From the NCBI GenBank assembly GCA_020726505.1, contig JAHLEZ010000001.1, positions 1,488,001 to 1,552,000 on the forward strand: DNA of 64,000 bases, read 5' to 3'. Shown here one piece after another: positions 33,261 to 45,593 of the stretch. Under the pieces are notes generated by a model that saw only the letters and a program-made list of their open reading frames with translations, did not search any database and was not told the DNA's origin. The translations under genes and the position numbers were made by a program. Numbering within the stretch: position 1 is the first letter of the stretch; every line of letters starts with the position of its first letter. Origin of the DNA: Leptodontidium sp. MPI-SDFR-AT-0119 (taxonomy: Eukaryota; Ascomycota; Leotiomycetes; Helotiales; Leptodontidiaceae).

Positions 33261-34112
33261 TTAACAAGTGTTCAACATGCTGGTCAATGCGGCCTTCTCA
33301 GCAGTCGTAACGGTCAGTTCGTATACAGACTTGACCTTCGTGTACATCTTGGCGTATGTGCAGTAGTAAGAAGCTAGAGCACGGTCAGTTCTGCTTATGA
33401 CAATTCGCTCGCGTGAAGAAGGTCCTTGAGAGCTTACTCAACGGGGGCTTCCAGTCCTCTGGTCCAGAGTCGCTCTTGGCCTGGTTGACATTATCTGTCA
33501 CTGCAAGCAGCTGTGGGTTGGTGAGATCATTGGCGAATGCTTGTCTCTGAGCAGTTGTCCATGCCGCAGCTCCAGATTTCCATGCGTTGCTCAAGGGCAC
33601 CATGTGGTCGATGTCAACATCGGAGGCGGCGGTCCACTAAGAGAAGAGCCTGTTAGTAATGGACCTCGCTCAGATGGAAGTTCGGACTTACAGTTGCTCC
33701 ATCATAAGGCGAGTACCAAGAGCCACTGGTAGCAGCGCATGCACTGTTGGTAACGACGTTTGTACCGTCACGCTTCAAGACAGTCTCCCGAGTGTTGCAA
33801 GTTCCTGAGATGGTGATCCAAGTAGGAAAGAGGTCGCGTGAGTACCCAGTCTGTACGTAAGAAAAATTAGAGCACGCCCAATAGAATGAACACCACGGCA
33901 GTTTTGAGGCAACAATAAGAGCCGGAGAATAATATAACATCGTTCGGAGAGGAAAAGCTTACCTGTGGACCCTGAGCGGCCACGGTGAGCCCCGCGAGGG
34001 CCGTCTTCGCGGCAGCTGTGGTAGGGATACCAGGCGGGGTACGCTTCTCAATGGGTGCCGCAAGGACGCAGCTGGAAAGAAGCAATGTGCTAAGGAGGGA
34101 GAGCGAAAGCAT
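33261..34112 (-). CDS. Secreted HNH-type nuclease, DUF1524-like
   Basis: Small extracellular nuclease-like protein. Exons are 34112-33963, 33850-33692, 33636-33438 and 33373-33261 (introns 55-112 bases), giving 206 residues. Residues 1-18 are a clear signal peptide (MLSLSLLSTLLLSSCVLA) followed by a probable KR processing site at 22-23. The mature part has GYSRDLFPTWITISGTCNTR, WYSPYDGATW, and the HNH core SDVDIDHMVPLSNAWKSGA with NPQLLAVTDNVNQAKSD, then PEDWKPPL and a C-terminal Cys pair region (SYYCTYAKMY...LNTC). Asp-His of DIDHMVPL and Asn-Gln-Ala-Lys fit the DUF1524/HNH pattern. Its role is probably nutrient scavenging or interaction with hosts or competitors; that is inference. Confidence 0.88.
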
Positions 34113-36961
34113 GATGGGTTTCGAGGTCCAATTGGACTGAGTTTAATATGCTACTGAGGGATGAAGATATAAAAATTGTGGAAGGAAGCAACCATCTTAT
34201 ATCCCATTCCACAAACCTATCTATCTTCAACTTTAGCAACCACACCTCAAGCTGCCCCTCCACCTCTCACTATCGCCCATATCTTTCGATAAGGGAAGAT
34301 CTGCTTCTGTCCATCTCCCTAAGCATCTGGCGGCCAACAATCGATCCTCCCTTCTGCACGCCTATCCTCCGACCCCCTTGACGCCCATTTTCAACCTTCC
34401 AAATCAAGCGGCTCTCCGACGAATAGACTCTCCTGCTGGCTTACTCCGATTCTCCATGGGAATTTAAGCTTACACCGTACCTGTAAGTGAAACCGGGGTC
34501 TCTCAGGGCAGACTCCAGCCTTATCGAATCACATCGGCACATGGAAAGCCACAGGCTCACACATGCAGCCTTGGCTCTTTACTTACCTTCTCCTTTTGGG
34601 TAGACTTCAAAATGTGGAGGCGAGGACGACGGCGGGGCCCGAAAGATGCACGACATGGAGACGCCTTCATAGAGATGGTTGGAAGCTGGGCGATGGGATT
34701 TTGCCCAATTGATTGCCCACATGCGATTAGCCTGGGATGGGGTGAATCCTCCTATTTTCGGTAGTTGGGGAGTGCCGAGCCCCTTGAAATTTAGCGAGGG
34801 CGAATCAAATGTCCATCTGGGAATTGGCTGGACAACTCTGAAGATATTCCAGGGCTATTTGTTCATGAATCACGACTTTCATTTTGTCTTAAATCACTCT
34901 GCTCGCTCGCCAGATGTCCGATGAGGAGCGATGCCAATTTTCGAATCAAGACGGCTCATAAATCGAGGTATCGGAGAGCTGTGTGGCCACCAGCTAACTA
35001 CGGAAGATGGTGCTGGCACTTTCAGAAGCAAATCGTCTCTTTCGCCGAGATGCATGTTATCAAGTCTGTGGCTTCGCTCATGGATTGATCGGGAATTGGC
35101 TCCGTCCCTTATCCTGTGTACACTTCACAGTCAGTGTGACAGACCATGTCAGACGACCTACATACATACATCAAAGTCGGGAAACACCCCTAACAAGGCA
35201 TCTCAATATTGAAGCCTCGATAAGTGCTTAGAGGTCGAAGCTGAGCACCGAATAGCTTCTGGTCCACTGTTCATTTACTCCTCCGATCGCGGCAAATGCA
35301 ATATTGAAGGGAGATTTTCCGTTATCTTTAGGCATTAACGGAAGGGGTTCGGCGTTTTGACCTTTACTTGCAAGCAAGTCCCGAGACTGCCGCAGACCGC
35401 CAGATTCGGCGCTGGCGATAAAGCAATACACTAACTATTTGTATCCGCGGAGCTTGGGGTTCTCTTATCTTTCTTTGTATCTCAAATATTACGTTTTGGA
35501 AGTTTGCTGTCATCGCTCTTGTTTTGGTTCCCTGCTATTTCTTTCGCTTCAAAATATCAAATTTGTTGGAGTCTTTACTGCGAAGTTTGAACGCTCAGCA
35601 CGCAGTTCCTGCAATCTCTACTGTCAAGCGATCTAGAGAGCTTGGTTTCGCCATCTTTAATCTTTTATATGGGCAGACTCTTTCTACTCTCTGGGGACTT
35701 CTTGGCCATCTTGTCCCCTCGTGTACATGTGGCTGTCTTCTCTTGGATTATCTTAGGCTATCTGTTGTCGAGTTCTTCAAGTTTCTGGCCGGAACTTGCT
35801 GTGGAAGTACTAGCTTCCCTTCTCTTTCGTTAATATCCCTCGAAGAAATTCCAACCGAGTTCTACTTCTTTTTTGCGTCGAAACAAAGAACTCTAGCTAT
35901 CCATCGGATCGTTGCTGGCAGTTGGTCACGTTGTGTTGTCGTTGCGAGGCGCTGAATTTTCTCAATGTGGCAGAATCCAGTCAGCACTGAGCACCCGGGC
36001 TCTGCTGGGCGACACGGCGCAGGCTCAAGCCCAGCCATTCAGAAGTAGCATCCTACGCATGTGTCTTAATCAACTTCATTGCTAGATCTTATTGGGTTAT
36101 GATCAAGTGATCAATGGCCGTGGAAGGATTTCTTCTGCTCGCACCAAGTTGTGCTTACCGGGTGGCTTGACGCTGTAGGGCTGAGCGATGCAATGCGTTA
36201 GCCTGGACGCAGATGGACGGAAACATGCAAGACTCCCAACTTGCTGAATCAAGAGCGGCGTTTGTTAGAGCAAAGCTTTTACCATCTAGACCCTCCAACA
36301 GGTGTTTTGCATTCAACTATCTGCAAGCCATTATTTTTCAACCATCATTTTGTGAGGGGGAGCTTTGAAGTCAGGGATATGCGGGCTGGCTGAGCATTCG
36401 ACGCCAAGTCTGGGGCTGATGTGAGGAGAGCAACATCATCGCCGTCTTTGTGCTTGCGTCAAATAAACTCACAGAAGCCCGATGGCTTTCTGTACGTGGG
36501 GTTTCTCCGTTTACCCCTCACCGCATGCAGCCAAGGTCTGGACGACAAACACTGTCATACATTTGACTAATTCTCGACGGCGTCAGCACCGTACACGCAG
36601 CAGTCTCAGTTGATTAGGCTGGCTCTCGTGCCGTATGGACTTGGACGACCACTAGGAATCATTTCCATTCCGTCACTGCAGACGCCATACGGCACACTGC
36701 CTAGAGCTGAAAACTGAAGGCTTCAAGCTTTCAATGATGATCGATTTCCAACCCTATCGGATATTTCTATGGCCAGAACAGATATGCACCTGGACATGTT
36801 TGTGGTGGATGCCACGGAGCCATTCAGCTTACTTCTTACATGCCTTTGTGTGACCATAAGACCCTTATATAGGGCTGAATATCTCTGGGAGCTTTGAATT
36901 CCCTCAAATTCTCTCAGCAAGTACTTCGTATAACACTTGTTGGCACTCAAAAATCTTGAAG
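34113..36961. other. 2.85 kb divergent spacer, nuclease/tyrosinase
   Basis: Long region between two divergent starts. The longest open frame (35524-35955) has no recognisable similarity and looks fortuitous. It probably holds extended regulatory DNA for one or both secreted or stress-related genes. A TATA box close to the tyrosinase start is listed separately. Confidence 0.5.
36866..36871 (+). promoter_or_regulatory. TATA box of the tyrosinase gene
   Basis: TATATA about 90 bases upstream of the tyrosinase ATG, at a sensible distance for a short 5' leader. Confidence 0.4.
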
Positions 36962-39556
36962 ATGACATACCCAATCACCGGCATCAAAAAAGGCCTTGGG
37001 CCTGCGGGGGAAATACCCCTGCGTCGTGAAATTGATGAGTGGTGGGCATCGAAAGAAAAAAATGATGTCTATCAGAAGTCGCTTTTCATCTATGCTTTGA
37101 ATGAGTTTCAGCAGATGAGCCCAGATGATCAGCTATCCTACTTCGCAATTGCAGGTTTGTTGTAAGGTTTCATCGTTATGGAGTCCAAGACTTACATGGG
37201 ATTTCAGGTATTCATGGCCAGCCTCTGGTATCTTGGGATACCAAGGCTCCCAAGAATTCATGGTACTGCACTCATGGCAGTCCTCTCTTCCCACCATGGC
37301 ACCGACCTTACTTGGCTCTGTACGAACAGAGATTGTATGAAATCATGCTCAAGTTGATCCCCACTACTTTCGCCTTGGAAGACCAACCTGCTATGATTCA
37401 AGCAGCAGAAACATGGAGATTCCCATTCTGGGACTGGGCCATGAGAAAGCCAGATTGGCACTTCCCCAGCGATCGTCGTCGTGATGGACCCAATGTACCT
37501 TTCATTATCACTGTCCAAACAGTTGAAGTCATGACCAAAACTGGGGTTGCAACTGTCAGCAATCCGATGTGGAGATTCCGCCTCCCAAACGACCCAAGGC
37601 GCCAGACCTTCGGTGACTATGGTATCACAAGAGATCAATCGCTTCCGGTAAGTGTCTATTTTCGCCCCTTGGTAATTTATACTGACGTGGACAGTTCAAT
37701 GCCTGCAAAGCTACAAGCAGGCATCCCGTGACATCCAATTCAAGCAACCCCAACTTCACTTCTGCGTGGGTCAATGGAGACCAACAGAATTGGGACAGGA
37801 TCACCGGGGAACTGCGAGGATCTCGAGCAGTCGACAGTAACACTCTTCCAGAAGCTGTGTACAGATTGTTCCTCGAGGAATACATGCCTACATACAATGC
37901 ATTCTCTACTGAGGGATTTGTCAAGGGACAACCTCCAGCTCAGTATTCTTCTCTGTAAGTGGTTCATGTCCTTGGCATATCTAAGCCTTTGAGGGTAGCA
38001 TCCTCTAGCCTTTAAATATCAATCAAGACTCAATATCGTGCTGACATGTCAACCTCATTAGGGAGGATATTCACGGACAGCTCCACGTGTTTACAGGTGG
38101 CTCAGGTCAGATGGGCAGAGTACCTGTCGCGGCATTCGATCCTATTTTCTGGTGAGTACCTCTAACCACAAAGTGTCCTTGCTGACCTAGTATAGGATGC
38201 ATCACTGCAATGTCGACCGTTTGTTCGCAATGTGGCAGGACTTATATCCAACCAAATACGTCCAACCATTTCTTTCTTCGGCAGGACGACGAATCGACCC
38301 GAACATCCCACTTGCTCCTTTCAGCAAGGACACTCAAGGAACTCCATGGACGGCTGGTGGATGCCGAGATCCCCAAGTTTTAGGCTACACGTATCCCGAA
38401 CTCCAGAAATGGCTTGACATCTACAAGACCAACGGCCAGTTTGACAACGTGAAATACCAGAAGGCACTTCGAACCACCATCGAGCTCAAGTACAGTACCA
38501 CCGGTAAATCTACATTGCAGCTTTCCGAGAACGAAGGAGTTGCTTCTATGCATCTGTCTACTATCGCGGCCACGAACCTCATCGTTGAGAATTTCCCTCC
38601 GGCTCTTGTCCACAAAGCACAGGAGCTCCAGCCAAATGAGCCAAAGGTTCAGTCGATCCTGGGCAAAGAAACTGCCAGTGCTGCAACAGTCCCAGCTCCC
38701 GAAGTCACAGCCCAGGCTAGCACTCCCAAGATTGAACCTGTTGCATCACCGGTTGAGGCGGCGGCTGCTGCTAAACAAGCACCGCTTGTTCCCGAGATTC
38801 TTGCCCACGCTGCAAGCATTATCAGGGAATCGGTCATTGCTCCACATCCTCATGCTCATCCAGATGAGAAGTGGACAGAGAATGACTATATCGTCAACGT
38901 CCTCTACGACAGGTGATTCTACCCCACTCTTTCCCAATATCGACGGTGCACTAACCAGAGACAGATTCGCTCTCGAGGGCTACCCATACATCATTCGCAT
39001 CTTCCTAGGCGACGTTCCCGAAGGTCCATCATTCTACTTCGAAGACACACCTACCCAAGTCGGCTGCGTTTACAACTTCTCCGCCCCCGCTGAATTCCGC
39101 GGCGATGGACCCGAAGGCTGCGCCAACTGCCATCGTCAGAAGCAAGACCACGAGCTTTCCACCGGACAAGTAATCCTGACAGACTACCTAGTCGAGCACA
39201 TCACGAAGAGTATCCAGGACCGAGGTCTCACTTTACAGAGCTTGTCACGGGAAGATGTAGTCGAGTATCTGAAAAAGAATTTGCACTGGCGCATTTCAGA
39301 CGTACGTCCTCCTCGATTCATCTCTATATTTCTTTTCCTTTCCTGTTTGGAAATGTCTGATACTGATCATTTCTGATAGATCGATGATAATGTGATCTTG
39401 AAGGAGAACATGCCATCCTTGAAGATCTCGGTTGCCATGGGTAGAGCGACCCACTTCCTTGCCGCTTCGGTGCCGTCCCAGTACGGTGACTATGAGGTTT
39501 TGTGGGATGTCACAGAGAACCGTCTTGCGGGTGCTTCGCCTGGAGACTTGGACTGA
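36962..39556 (+). CDS. Tyrosinase (type 3 dicopper polyphenol oxidase)
   Basis: Oxidises mono- and diphenols to quinones, feeding melanin formation. Seven exons: 36962-37154, 37208-37647, 37695-37954, 38062-38151, 38196-38912, 38965-39301 and 39380-39556, giving 737 residues. Copper A ligands: His67 (GIHGQP), His87 (WYCTHGSP) and His96 (PPWHRPYLALYE). Cys85, two residues before His87, fits the thioether bridge. Copper B: His302 and His306 (EDIHGQLHVF) and His331 (MHHCNVDRLFAMW). There is no signal peptide, so synthesis is cytosolic. Residues about 465-520 are an Ala/Pro/Glu-rich linker. The C-terminal domain (YIIRIFLGDVPEGPSFYF, GCVYNFSAPAEF, CANCHRQKQ) is the part that shields the active site in fungal latent tyrosinases. 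All introns have good branch sites. Confidence 0.95.
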
Positions 39557-40874
39557 GCGGGCTCTTTTGAGCATCTTCTCGGATGAGGGGTAACGAATTA
39601 TGAATGGAATTCGCGGTATATGATTTAGCAATGAAAAGTCTCAACCAAAACTGGTCGTGCAAAACTCGAGTACCTGTCTGCATTATTACTGAAAGTCTGC
39701 GGATTAGTTAGGAGATATGTTAAGTTCTTGTCCCGTGCTCTGGTATTATTTTGTTCTTCCCGACCTGGCTGGTGAGTCCCGCTTTCACAGGCGACAATGT
39801 CTGGTCCAACCTCGCTTAGAACTCAGGGGCCGAAGCGAGGCGTGGCGGTTTCATCAACATGAATGTCTCACGCAGAGCTGAAAAGGCACGATATTAGGCT
39901 TCAGCTAAGTGATGGAATACGTAATGGGACGTTTCGTGACGCGAATACAATCTCGACGGAGGAATCAATAGACTCGGCTCTTGCGTTGCATGCAACGCAA
40001 GAAACGTGGCAGAGCTGAAAGCCAAGGATGACTAATTTGAGAACATGGATGAAGTTGGAATTATGTAATGTAAACATGAAGTGGTCTGACTGGTCATGAA
40101 AATGAACATCGAGGAATAAAATGTCAAGCAGATGTCAAAACAAGAAGTGAAATCCAGAATTGTAATGCGCCTTCCCCTTCTAGCCATTGACCTTTGATAT
40201 ATTTTCCCAGTCTCAAATTCCATGCACTCGCGAGCCAGTTCCATCTTCTAGACCTGCCATCCATTGACATCTGGCATGCTCGAGTTTCATTGTTGCTGAT
40301 GGCATCTGGATATCATGTCCCTATAACGCTAGACTAAATCCCAACTCGAGGGAGCTTCAGGGCATATGCCAGCCTAAAGCCCGACCAGGAATTGTCCATT
40401 GTCCACAACAAATCCCAAGAGAAGTCAGGGCTGTTGTCCTCTCAACTCAACATATTCTTGGCCTCGACTTCGACTTTGGGCTTCGAATTGTGGTGATAAC
40501 GACGGTAATTGACTTGAGGATCGCTGTTGCTGATATAGTTTTAGACGGTGCGCGCCAGACGAGGTGCCGAGCATGGCGAGAGCATGAAAGTGCGCAACAA
40601 ATCGAGACACTGGGGATCTCTAATCTTTGAAGAAAGCCAGTAACGACTCGGCCATGTTGTCGAACGAGATTGTACCACCAGGGGTTGACTTCGGGACATT
40701 TCTATCAGGTCTTGGTCGTCGGATCTTGGGAAATCACTTCGAATTTATGTGAGGTGTCGATGCGGTCTCGGTGACAAACCAGCGTTAGTCATGCAGTATT
40801 TAGCCATAGTTGACTCTCTGATGAATCACTCCCAAAGGCTGCTGGAACTGCTGTAGCTCTGTCGCTGCCCGGAA
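39557..40874. other. Convergent 3' spacer tyrosinase/Clr5 gene
   Basis: 1.3 kb between convergent genes. It contains a perfect 24-base palindrome at 39979-40002. Open minus-strand frames at 40425-40610 show no recognisable similarity, though they could be eroded downstream parts of a longer Clr5-type gene. Confidence 0.5.
39979..40002. repeat. Perfect 24-base palindrome
   Basis: Two 12-base arms (TCTTGCGTTGCA and its reverse complement) with no spacer. Could form a cruciform or bind a dimeric factor; function unknown. Confidence 0.85.
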
Positions 40875-41531
40875 TCACATATTCTGGTTTAGGTCGATGG
40901 AGGAGAGATCGTCCACTAGATTGCTTGGATAGCATTCCGGACTCGGGGTTCGATATGTCACGTTCTCTGGAGTGTCTGTTTTTTACATATTAGAATTACC
41001 TCCTGTGGTTGTCTTTCCTAGTTGGTTCTTACCTGCTCTTGAGGACACGACATACTTGCCACTCGAAGTCTTTCTTTTCTTGAAGTTCTCGATCCTCTCT
41101 GGTCGAATCTGGGTTGAGCCGTAGAAGAAGACGGTGTCTTTACTTTCATCCCTTGCACGTTTGCGGGCTTTGGCGACGATGATCTCCATATCATGCTTAG
41201 AGAGGTTCTTCTCAAATCTCCATTCCTTGAGCTTCATCTTCCACTTCCTAGGGCTACACGAGTTCGAAGTTAGTCAGCAACGAGGTTGTTGTCCATCGGA
41301 TTTGAATCAGAGAGCAAGGGCTGACCTTGCTTTGAAGCCACTGGTAGATTCAATCATCTGAATAGTCGCATCAAGTGTGTTGTCCTCCTCGATGTAGAAT
41401 CGGTAAATCTCGTTCTTCTGTGCGTCCCATTTCTGGTCGTTTTTTGCTCGAGTCGACGGTCTGGAGGAGGTGCGAGACGAAGTAGCAGACTCTGGGGACT
41501 GGGAATCGGCATATACTGTGCTTCGAGGCAT
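40875..41531 (-). CDS. Stand-alone Clr5-domain protein
   Basis: The Clr5 domain is a short, fungus-specific, Myb-like N-terminal module found in many regulator-like proteins. Exons are 41531-41326, 41253-41033 and 40975-40875, giving 175 residues. The domain spans about residues 34-90: WDAQKNEIYRFYIEEDNTLD, IQMIESTSGFKASPRKWKMK and LKEWRFEKNLSKHDMEIIVA, with the intron inside FKA-S as is common. Then come a basic stretch (ARKRARDESKD, KKRK) and a tail with TPENVTYRTPSPE. Most Clr5 proteins are much longer with ankyrin or other repeats; here translation stops soon after. In the last exon a second frame stays open slightly longer (LHRPKPEYVIPGSD), so the exact C-terminus is uncertain. Confidence 0.72.
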
Positions 41532-43074
41532 CTTGGTTGAGTTGGTTTGTGTGAGACGAGAAGTGAGAAGTGGAGATGGCTGCAGAGAATGAGGTTCCGA
41601 ACCCTTGACGAAAATATACGAGTACCAAGAGACCTTTTACAGCATTATAAGCGATGGTTAAGCATTTCCTCCCGGCCTTTGAAAATAGAGGAGCTATGGT
41701 ACCACGGTGGTCTTCCCGAATTAGTGGGAGCCATCAGCCGCGCAGAAAGTGCAAAAAGAGCAGGCACCCCTGCCAATCAGAGGAACCCCCAGTGGAACAA
41801 CTGACTAGCACCCTATCACCGACCATCGAAAATGCACCTTGTGAGCCTGTCCACGAAAGAAGGAAGCTAGAAGACGAGGTCGGCGCATGGAAATGTAATA
41901 GACTGCAGTGCCGAGATGCAGCTAAATCAGGTGCATGAATATGGGGCGAACCAAAGGGCATATTTTCAAAAGGTCGGTGTCAAACTCGATTGAGCCGTCT
42001 AAAGAAGCGCCCGAACCCTTGCAATAATTGTGAACACCGTAAATATATCATTTTACATCCAAATACAGCAGAATCCTTTTTAAGGCTCTTGAGGCCCGAC
42101 TCAGAAGGCTGAAAAGACCTGACATAGGTCACGTGTATGGATGAGATGCAGCTCGCTTTTTGAAGAGTTAGAGATCGCCATATATTGCAGCCACATATGC
42201 TTAAAAAGGAATGTATATGAGAAGACTGGCGTATATGACAAGTGGCAAGTGGCTGCTCTGTGACGTAACTGGCGGTGAGAAGGTGCAATCAGGTGACTCG
42301 GGATGAAGATCAAGCCAAAATTTGTTTTGCTATGCACTCTTGCGTTCTAGATGCTGTACAAGGCAGGCAAAATGACAATCTCTCCCATCGATGCAGATGT
42401 AGAAGTCCTTGCGGTAATGAAATCCACATAAAAGAGACATAAACGCATCAAAGGAACCAGCCGAGGCAAGCATAAGAAACAATGGGGTAAGACATCTTGA
42501 AAAAGCCACTTGACTCGTACAAATATGCCGTCCTGCAAGGTCAAAATTGCTGTCGACGGCTTCACATCCACCTTTGAAAAAGCTCAGTCTCGTCCGATGC
42601 CTAGAAAGCCCCCAACTTTGGGGGACAATTCCACCACCGTCTGGGTGAATGGGCCGCATGAATGCCATGGCGCAAGTCGCGAGTCAATGGCAATTCCGAA
42701 CCGCTTGGTCTTTCGAACCGTCACGGAAATCTCTTCAATGAACAAAAACTACTCGCTTGTCCAAAACAAGAGGTGCAAGAATAATACGGAAAGAACAGGA
42801 TAGAAAAAAAAGGGGCAAGTTATTTACTCGTTAAAGGTTGGTCCAGATACGGCTAGCGCAATAACCTTAATTCCAGTGCCCAGATTGTGGGGAAGGAAAG
42901 CTAGAGCTCCCTAGCTCGTGTGCTCCCCTCACCAGAGCTTCATTCCTCCCCAACAAGTCTTATTTCGCCACTTGAATACATTGTCTCGGTTCTACAATCC
43001 CACATCGAAGCTCAAGTGGCATCTCCTTGGATATCGGCGTACGTTCTGTACCTCTGAAAAAGCACACAGAAAAA
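41532..43074. other. Divergent spacer, Clr5 gene/small membrane protein
   Basis: 1.5 kb between divergent starts. No coding similarity recognised. Confidence 0.5.
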
Positions 43075-43421
43075 ATGGCACCACCACGTTCAGTCTTCTC
43101 GTACGTCTAGCTCTTCCTACGAACACTTAGTCACCCCACAGTCAATGGATGGGAACGAATGCTAACCTAGTGTTATATGTCTAGACGCCAGCGGACTCCT
43201 CTACTCATTGCTACATTCTTTGGTGGAAGTGCCATTTTCGTGGCATTGAAATGGAGGGCAGTCTTCTCAAGAAGTGAAGCGGCGAAGAGAGCTACCACAA
43301 AAACGAAGGACATCAACTACTCAGTTGCGCCTGGCAGAAGTGGTAAGACGATATACCCACACCTAAGCTGCAACAATGTCCTTTGGAATTCGCTGATCGA
43401 ATTTTAGGAGGTGGAGTTTGA
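43075..43421 (+). CDS. 65-residue single-span protein
   Basis: Short three-exon gene: 43075-43100, 43185-43342 and 43408-43421 (introns 84 and 65 bases with GCTAAC branch and TTTAG acceptor), giving 65 residues. It starts MAPPRSVFSRQRTPLL, has one membrane span (LLIATFFGGSAIFVALKW, about residues 15-32), a basic stretch and the C-terminal motif DINYSVAPGRSGGGV. The ending with an 'RSGGG(V/I)' tail recurs in small fungal proteins thought to be mitochondrial or inner-membrane; I recall the pattern but not a function. Preservation of frame over two introns in such a short gene argues that it is real. Confidence 0.7.
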
Positions 43422-43891
43422 GAAACTGGGGGGTACCTGTTGGAAGGGCAATGACGACGAGACGAACTATACCGATTTCGAATGATTGCTGCAGATGGGA
43501 TATATGTTATACGTAGACTGGAACACTCCTTGTAGTCGGCAGGGTGGCTTTTTTCCTCTTTTGGCGTAGGTGTTGGTGGTGGGTTATACATGCAGCCTTC
43601 GAGCTGATACAGCAACAACATGATGTTTTTCTCCTCTTCAATGCTGGGAAGTGATGTTATCTGTGAATTCGTCTCCCACGCAGAAGATAAGGATAGGTCT
43701 TTGAACTCTAGGTATCTACATATGTAAGAATACCAAGGTAAGCATTCTTAAGCTAGACAAGCTCGTGTCACTGTTCTCATTATATTTCGTTAGCTTTTCC
43801 TAATATGTAGTAATATTCCAGCATCCAACGCAAGGAATGATCGCTTTCCAGAATTGAGTCAGATCAAGTAACCTCCAAGATCATTGCCCCT
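43422..43891. other. Convergent 3' spacer small protein/MFS transporter
   Basis: 470 bases; no gene seen. Confidence 0.5.
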
Positions 43892-45593
43892 TCAAAATTC
43901 TCCGGCACTCTTCGATTTCTTCACCCCAAACCTGCCCAACACCCATACACAAACATAGCCGCTCAACAATATCACAGAACTAACCATGAACGGCAACCTC
44001 GACACAAGATACCCCTTCCCTAGAACCGTTGCAAATAACCCACTCCAAACCGCAGTAGCAATCATGCCCCCAAGTGTCTCCATCATCCCAATGCCCAAGT
44101 ACAACTGTTCAACATCCTCTTTCCTCTCCAGCAAGCCAGTCACATAACTCCTCAACGCATCAATCAACCCATGACCCAGCTTCCACACCGTTAGCGCCAT
44201 GATATACGACACTTTTCCTGGAGCAAATCCCACACAGAGGATGCCAACCACGTGTGCTACCGCCGAGAACTTCGCGACGAAGAGGTCGACTTCCGAGACT
44301 GAGCCTCCAAAACGGGGTTTGAGGATTTTATGAGAGATGGTTGGGAGTGTGAGGAGTATGATGGCTGAGATGACTGTTTCATAGGAGATTATTACGTGAA
44401 CTTCGGCTAGTATCCATCCATATGTTACGGATGGCCATTGGATGAAGACGACTCTTATTCCATAGCCGATTGTGAGCATGAAGAATGTAAACATCGTTGT
44501 GCGGGAGAGTGAAGATGAATAGAGAATGTCACGGAAGCCGGAGAGCGAGTGCCTTGCGTGGGTGCGGAAGGACTTCACGATCGCCCAAAATAGAGCGCCA
44601 TCCTCGAGATCCATGGCGAGTGGTGTAAGAGGCGGGATGGTGGAGAGGAGCGAGGATGTTTCGGAGCTTTGCTGGGAGACTTCTTGTTTCGCGGGTAACA
44701 TGCAGCAGAGGGGGATGGTGGCGCCTAAGGTGACTCCTCCTAGGATACATTGGGCGTATACATGCTTCCTCAGGAGGATGGAGCTGACACATAGAGCTAG
44801 GAAAGAGAAAGCCATCTGGCCTGCGCTCAGCTTGCAGTAGAAAGCGCTTCTATGCGGTACCTGTTAGTCGGTTAAAGCTAGTCGATATGTTGGAGAACTT
44901 CTCACAATCGTTTCTGCTCGATGCTTTCTGAGATATACGTGTATGAAAATGAGGTGAGAATGAGATCTCCACCACCTAAGATGTCGAACAGTGGTGTTAG
45001 GTAAATCCATCTCACATCGAATACCTCGTGGTAGTAACCTTGTATGACAGAGCTCAGCTTGAGAGATCAAAAAGGCACGAGTCTACTCACAGATAGCAGT
45101 AAAGTACGCTCCTGCGAGAGTATAACTTGTGACATTCATAAACATGATCGGTCTTTTTCCTATTATCCTTGCAATCTTGCCATATGGACCAGCCATAAAG
45201 AGAGCTTGGTTGTCAGCATCTCCCCGCAAATATCTCACCAGTATTTCGAGACCGACCAGGAAGATAGGTGAGCACCCTATACACCCCAAGAATCTCCGCT
45301 ACTCGGGACTGGATCTGTGGTATTTTACAGGTCATTTCATCCATAAGTCCATTTTTGCCTACGAGGCTAGGGTCGTGAGTTCTGTAGTATTCTCTGCAGA
45401 CTTTTTGGGTTTCAACTTGATTAGTTCTTCCCGGCTTCTTTTAAAACGGCTAAGAAAGGAACGCACCAGATTGTTCCATCAGATAGACATGTGTGGATGA
45501 GTATAGCATGTACCCAAATGAGCCGAGTACTACTAAACAAAAATCAGGTCTCCTTATGCAAAAGTCCAAGGCGCGGGAATATTCTCTAGACAT
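43892..45593 (-). CDS. Major facilitator superfamily transporter
   Basis: Proton-coupled or facilitated membrane transporter; substrate not predictable. Exons are 45593-45467, 45415-45257, 45204-45091, 45038-44906 and 44849-43892, giving 454 residues. Features: first span DFCLVVLGSFGYMLY, VCREYYRTHDPS, then CKIPQIQSRVAEILGVYRVL, the MFS loop motif PYGKIARIIGKRPIMFMN (equivalent of G-x-x-x-D-R-x-G-R-R), FDILGGGDLILTSFSYTYIS, KRLSAFYCKLSAGQMAFSFL and six C-terminal spans. This N-terminal pattern (VC..YY..HDPS..., CK...IQ) is shared by a fungal MFS subfamily often found near secondary-metabolism genes. One donor (GTCGGT at 45256) is non-consensus but gives the best frame. Confidence 0.85.

Noticed and set aside
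35524..35955. 143-codon open frame in the nuclease/tyrosinase spacer
   Set aside because: No family-like motif, Cys/Leu/Ser-rich composition as in random translation, and no splice support.
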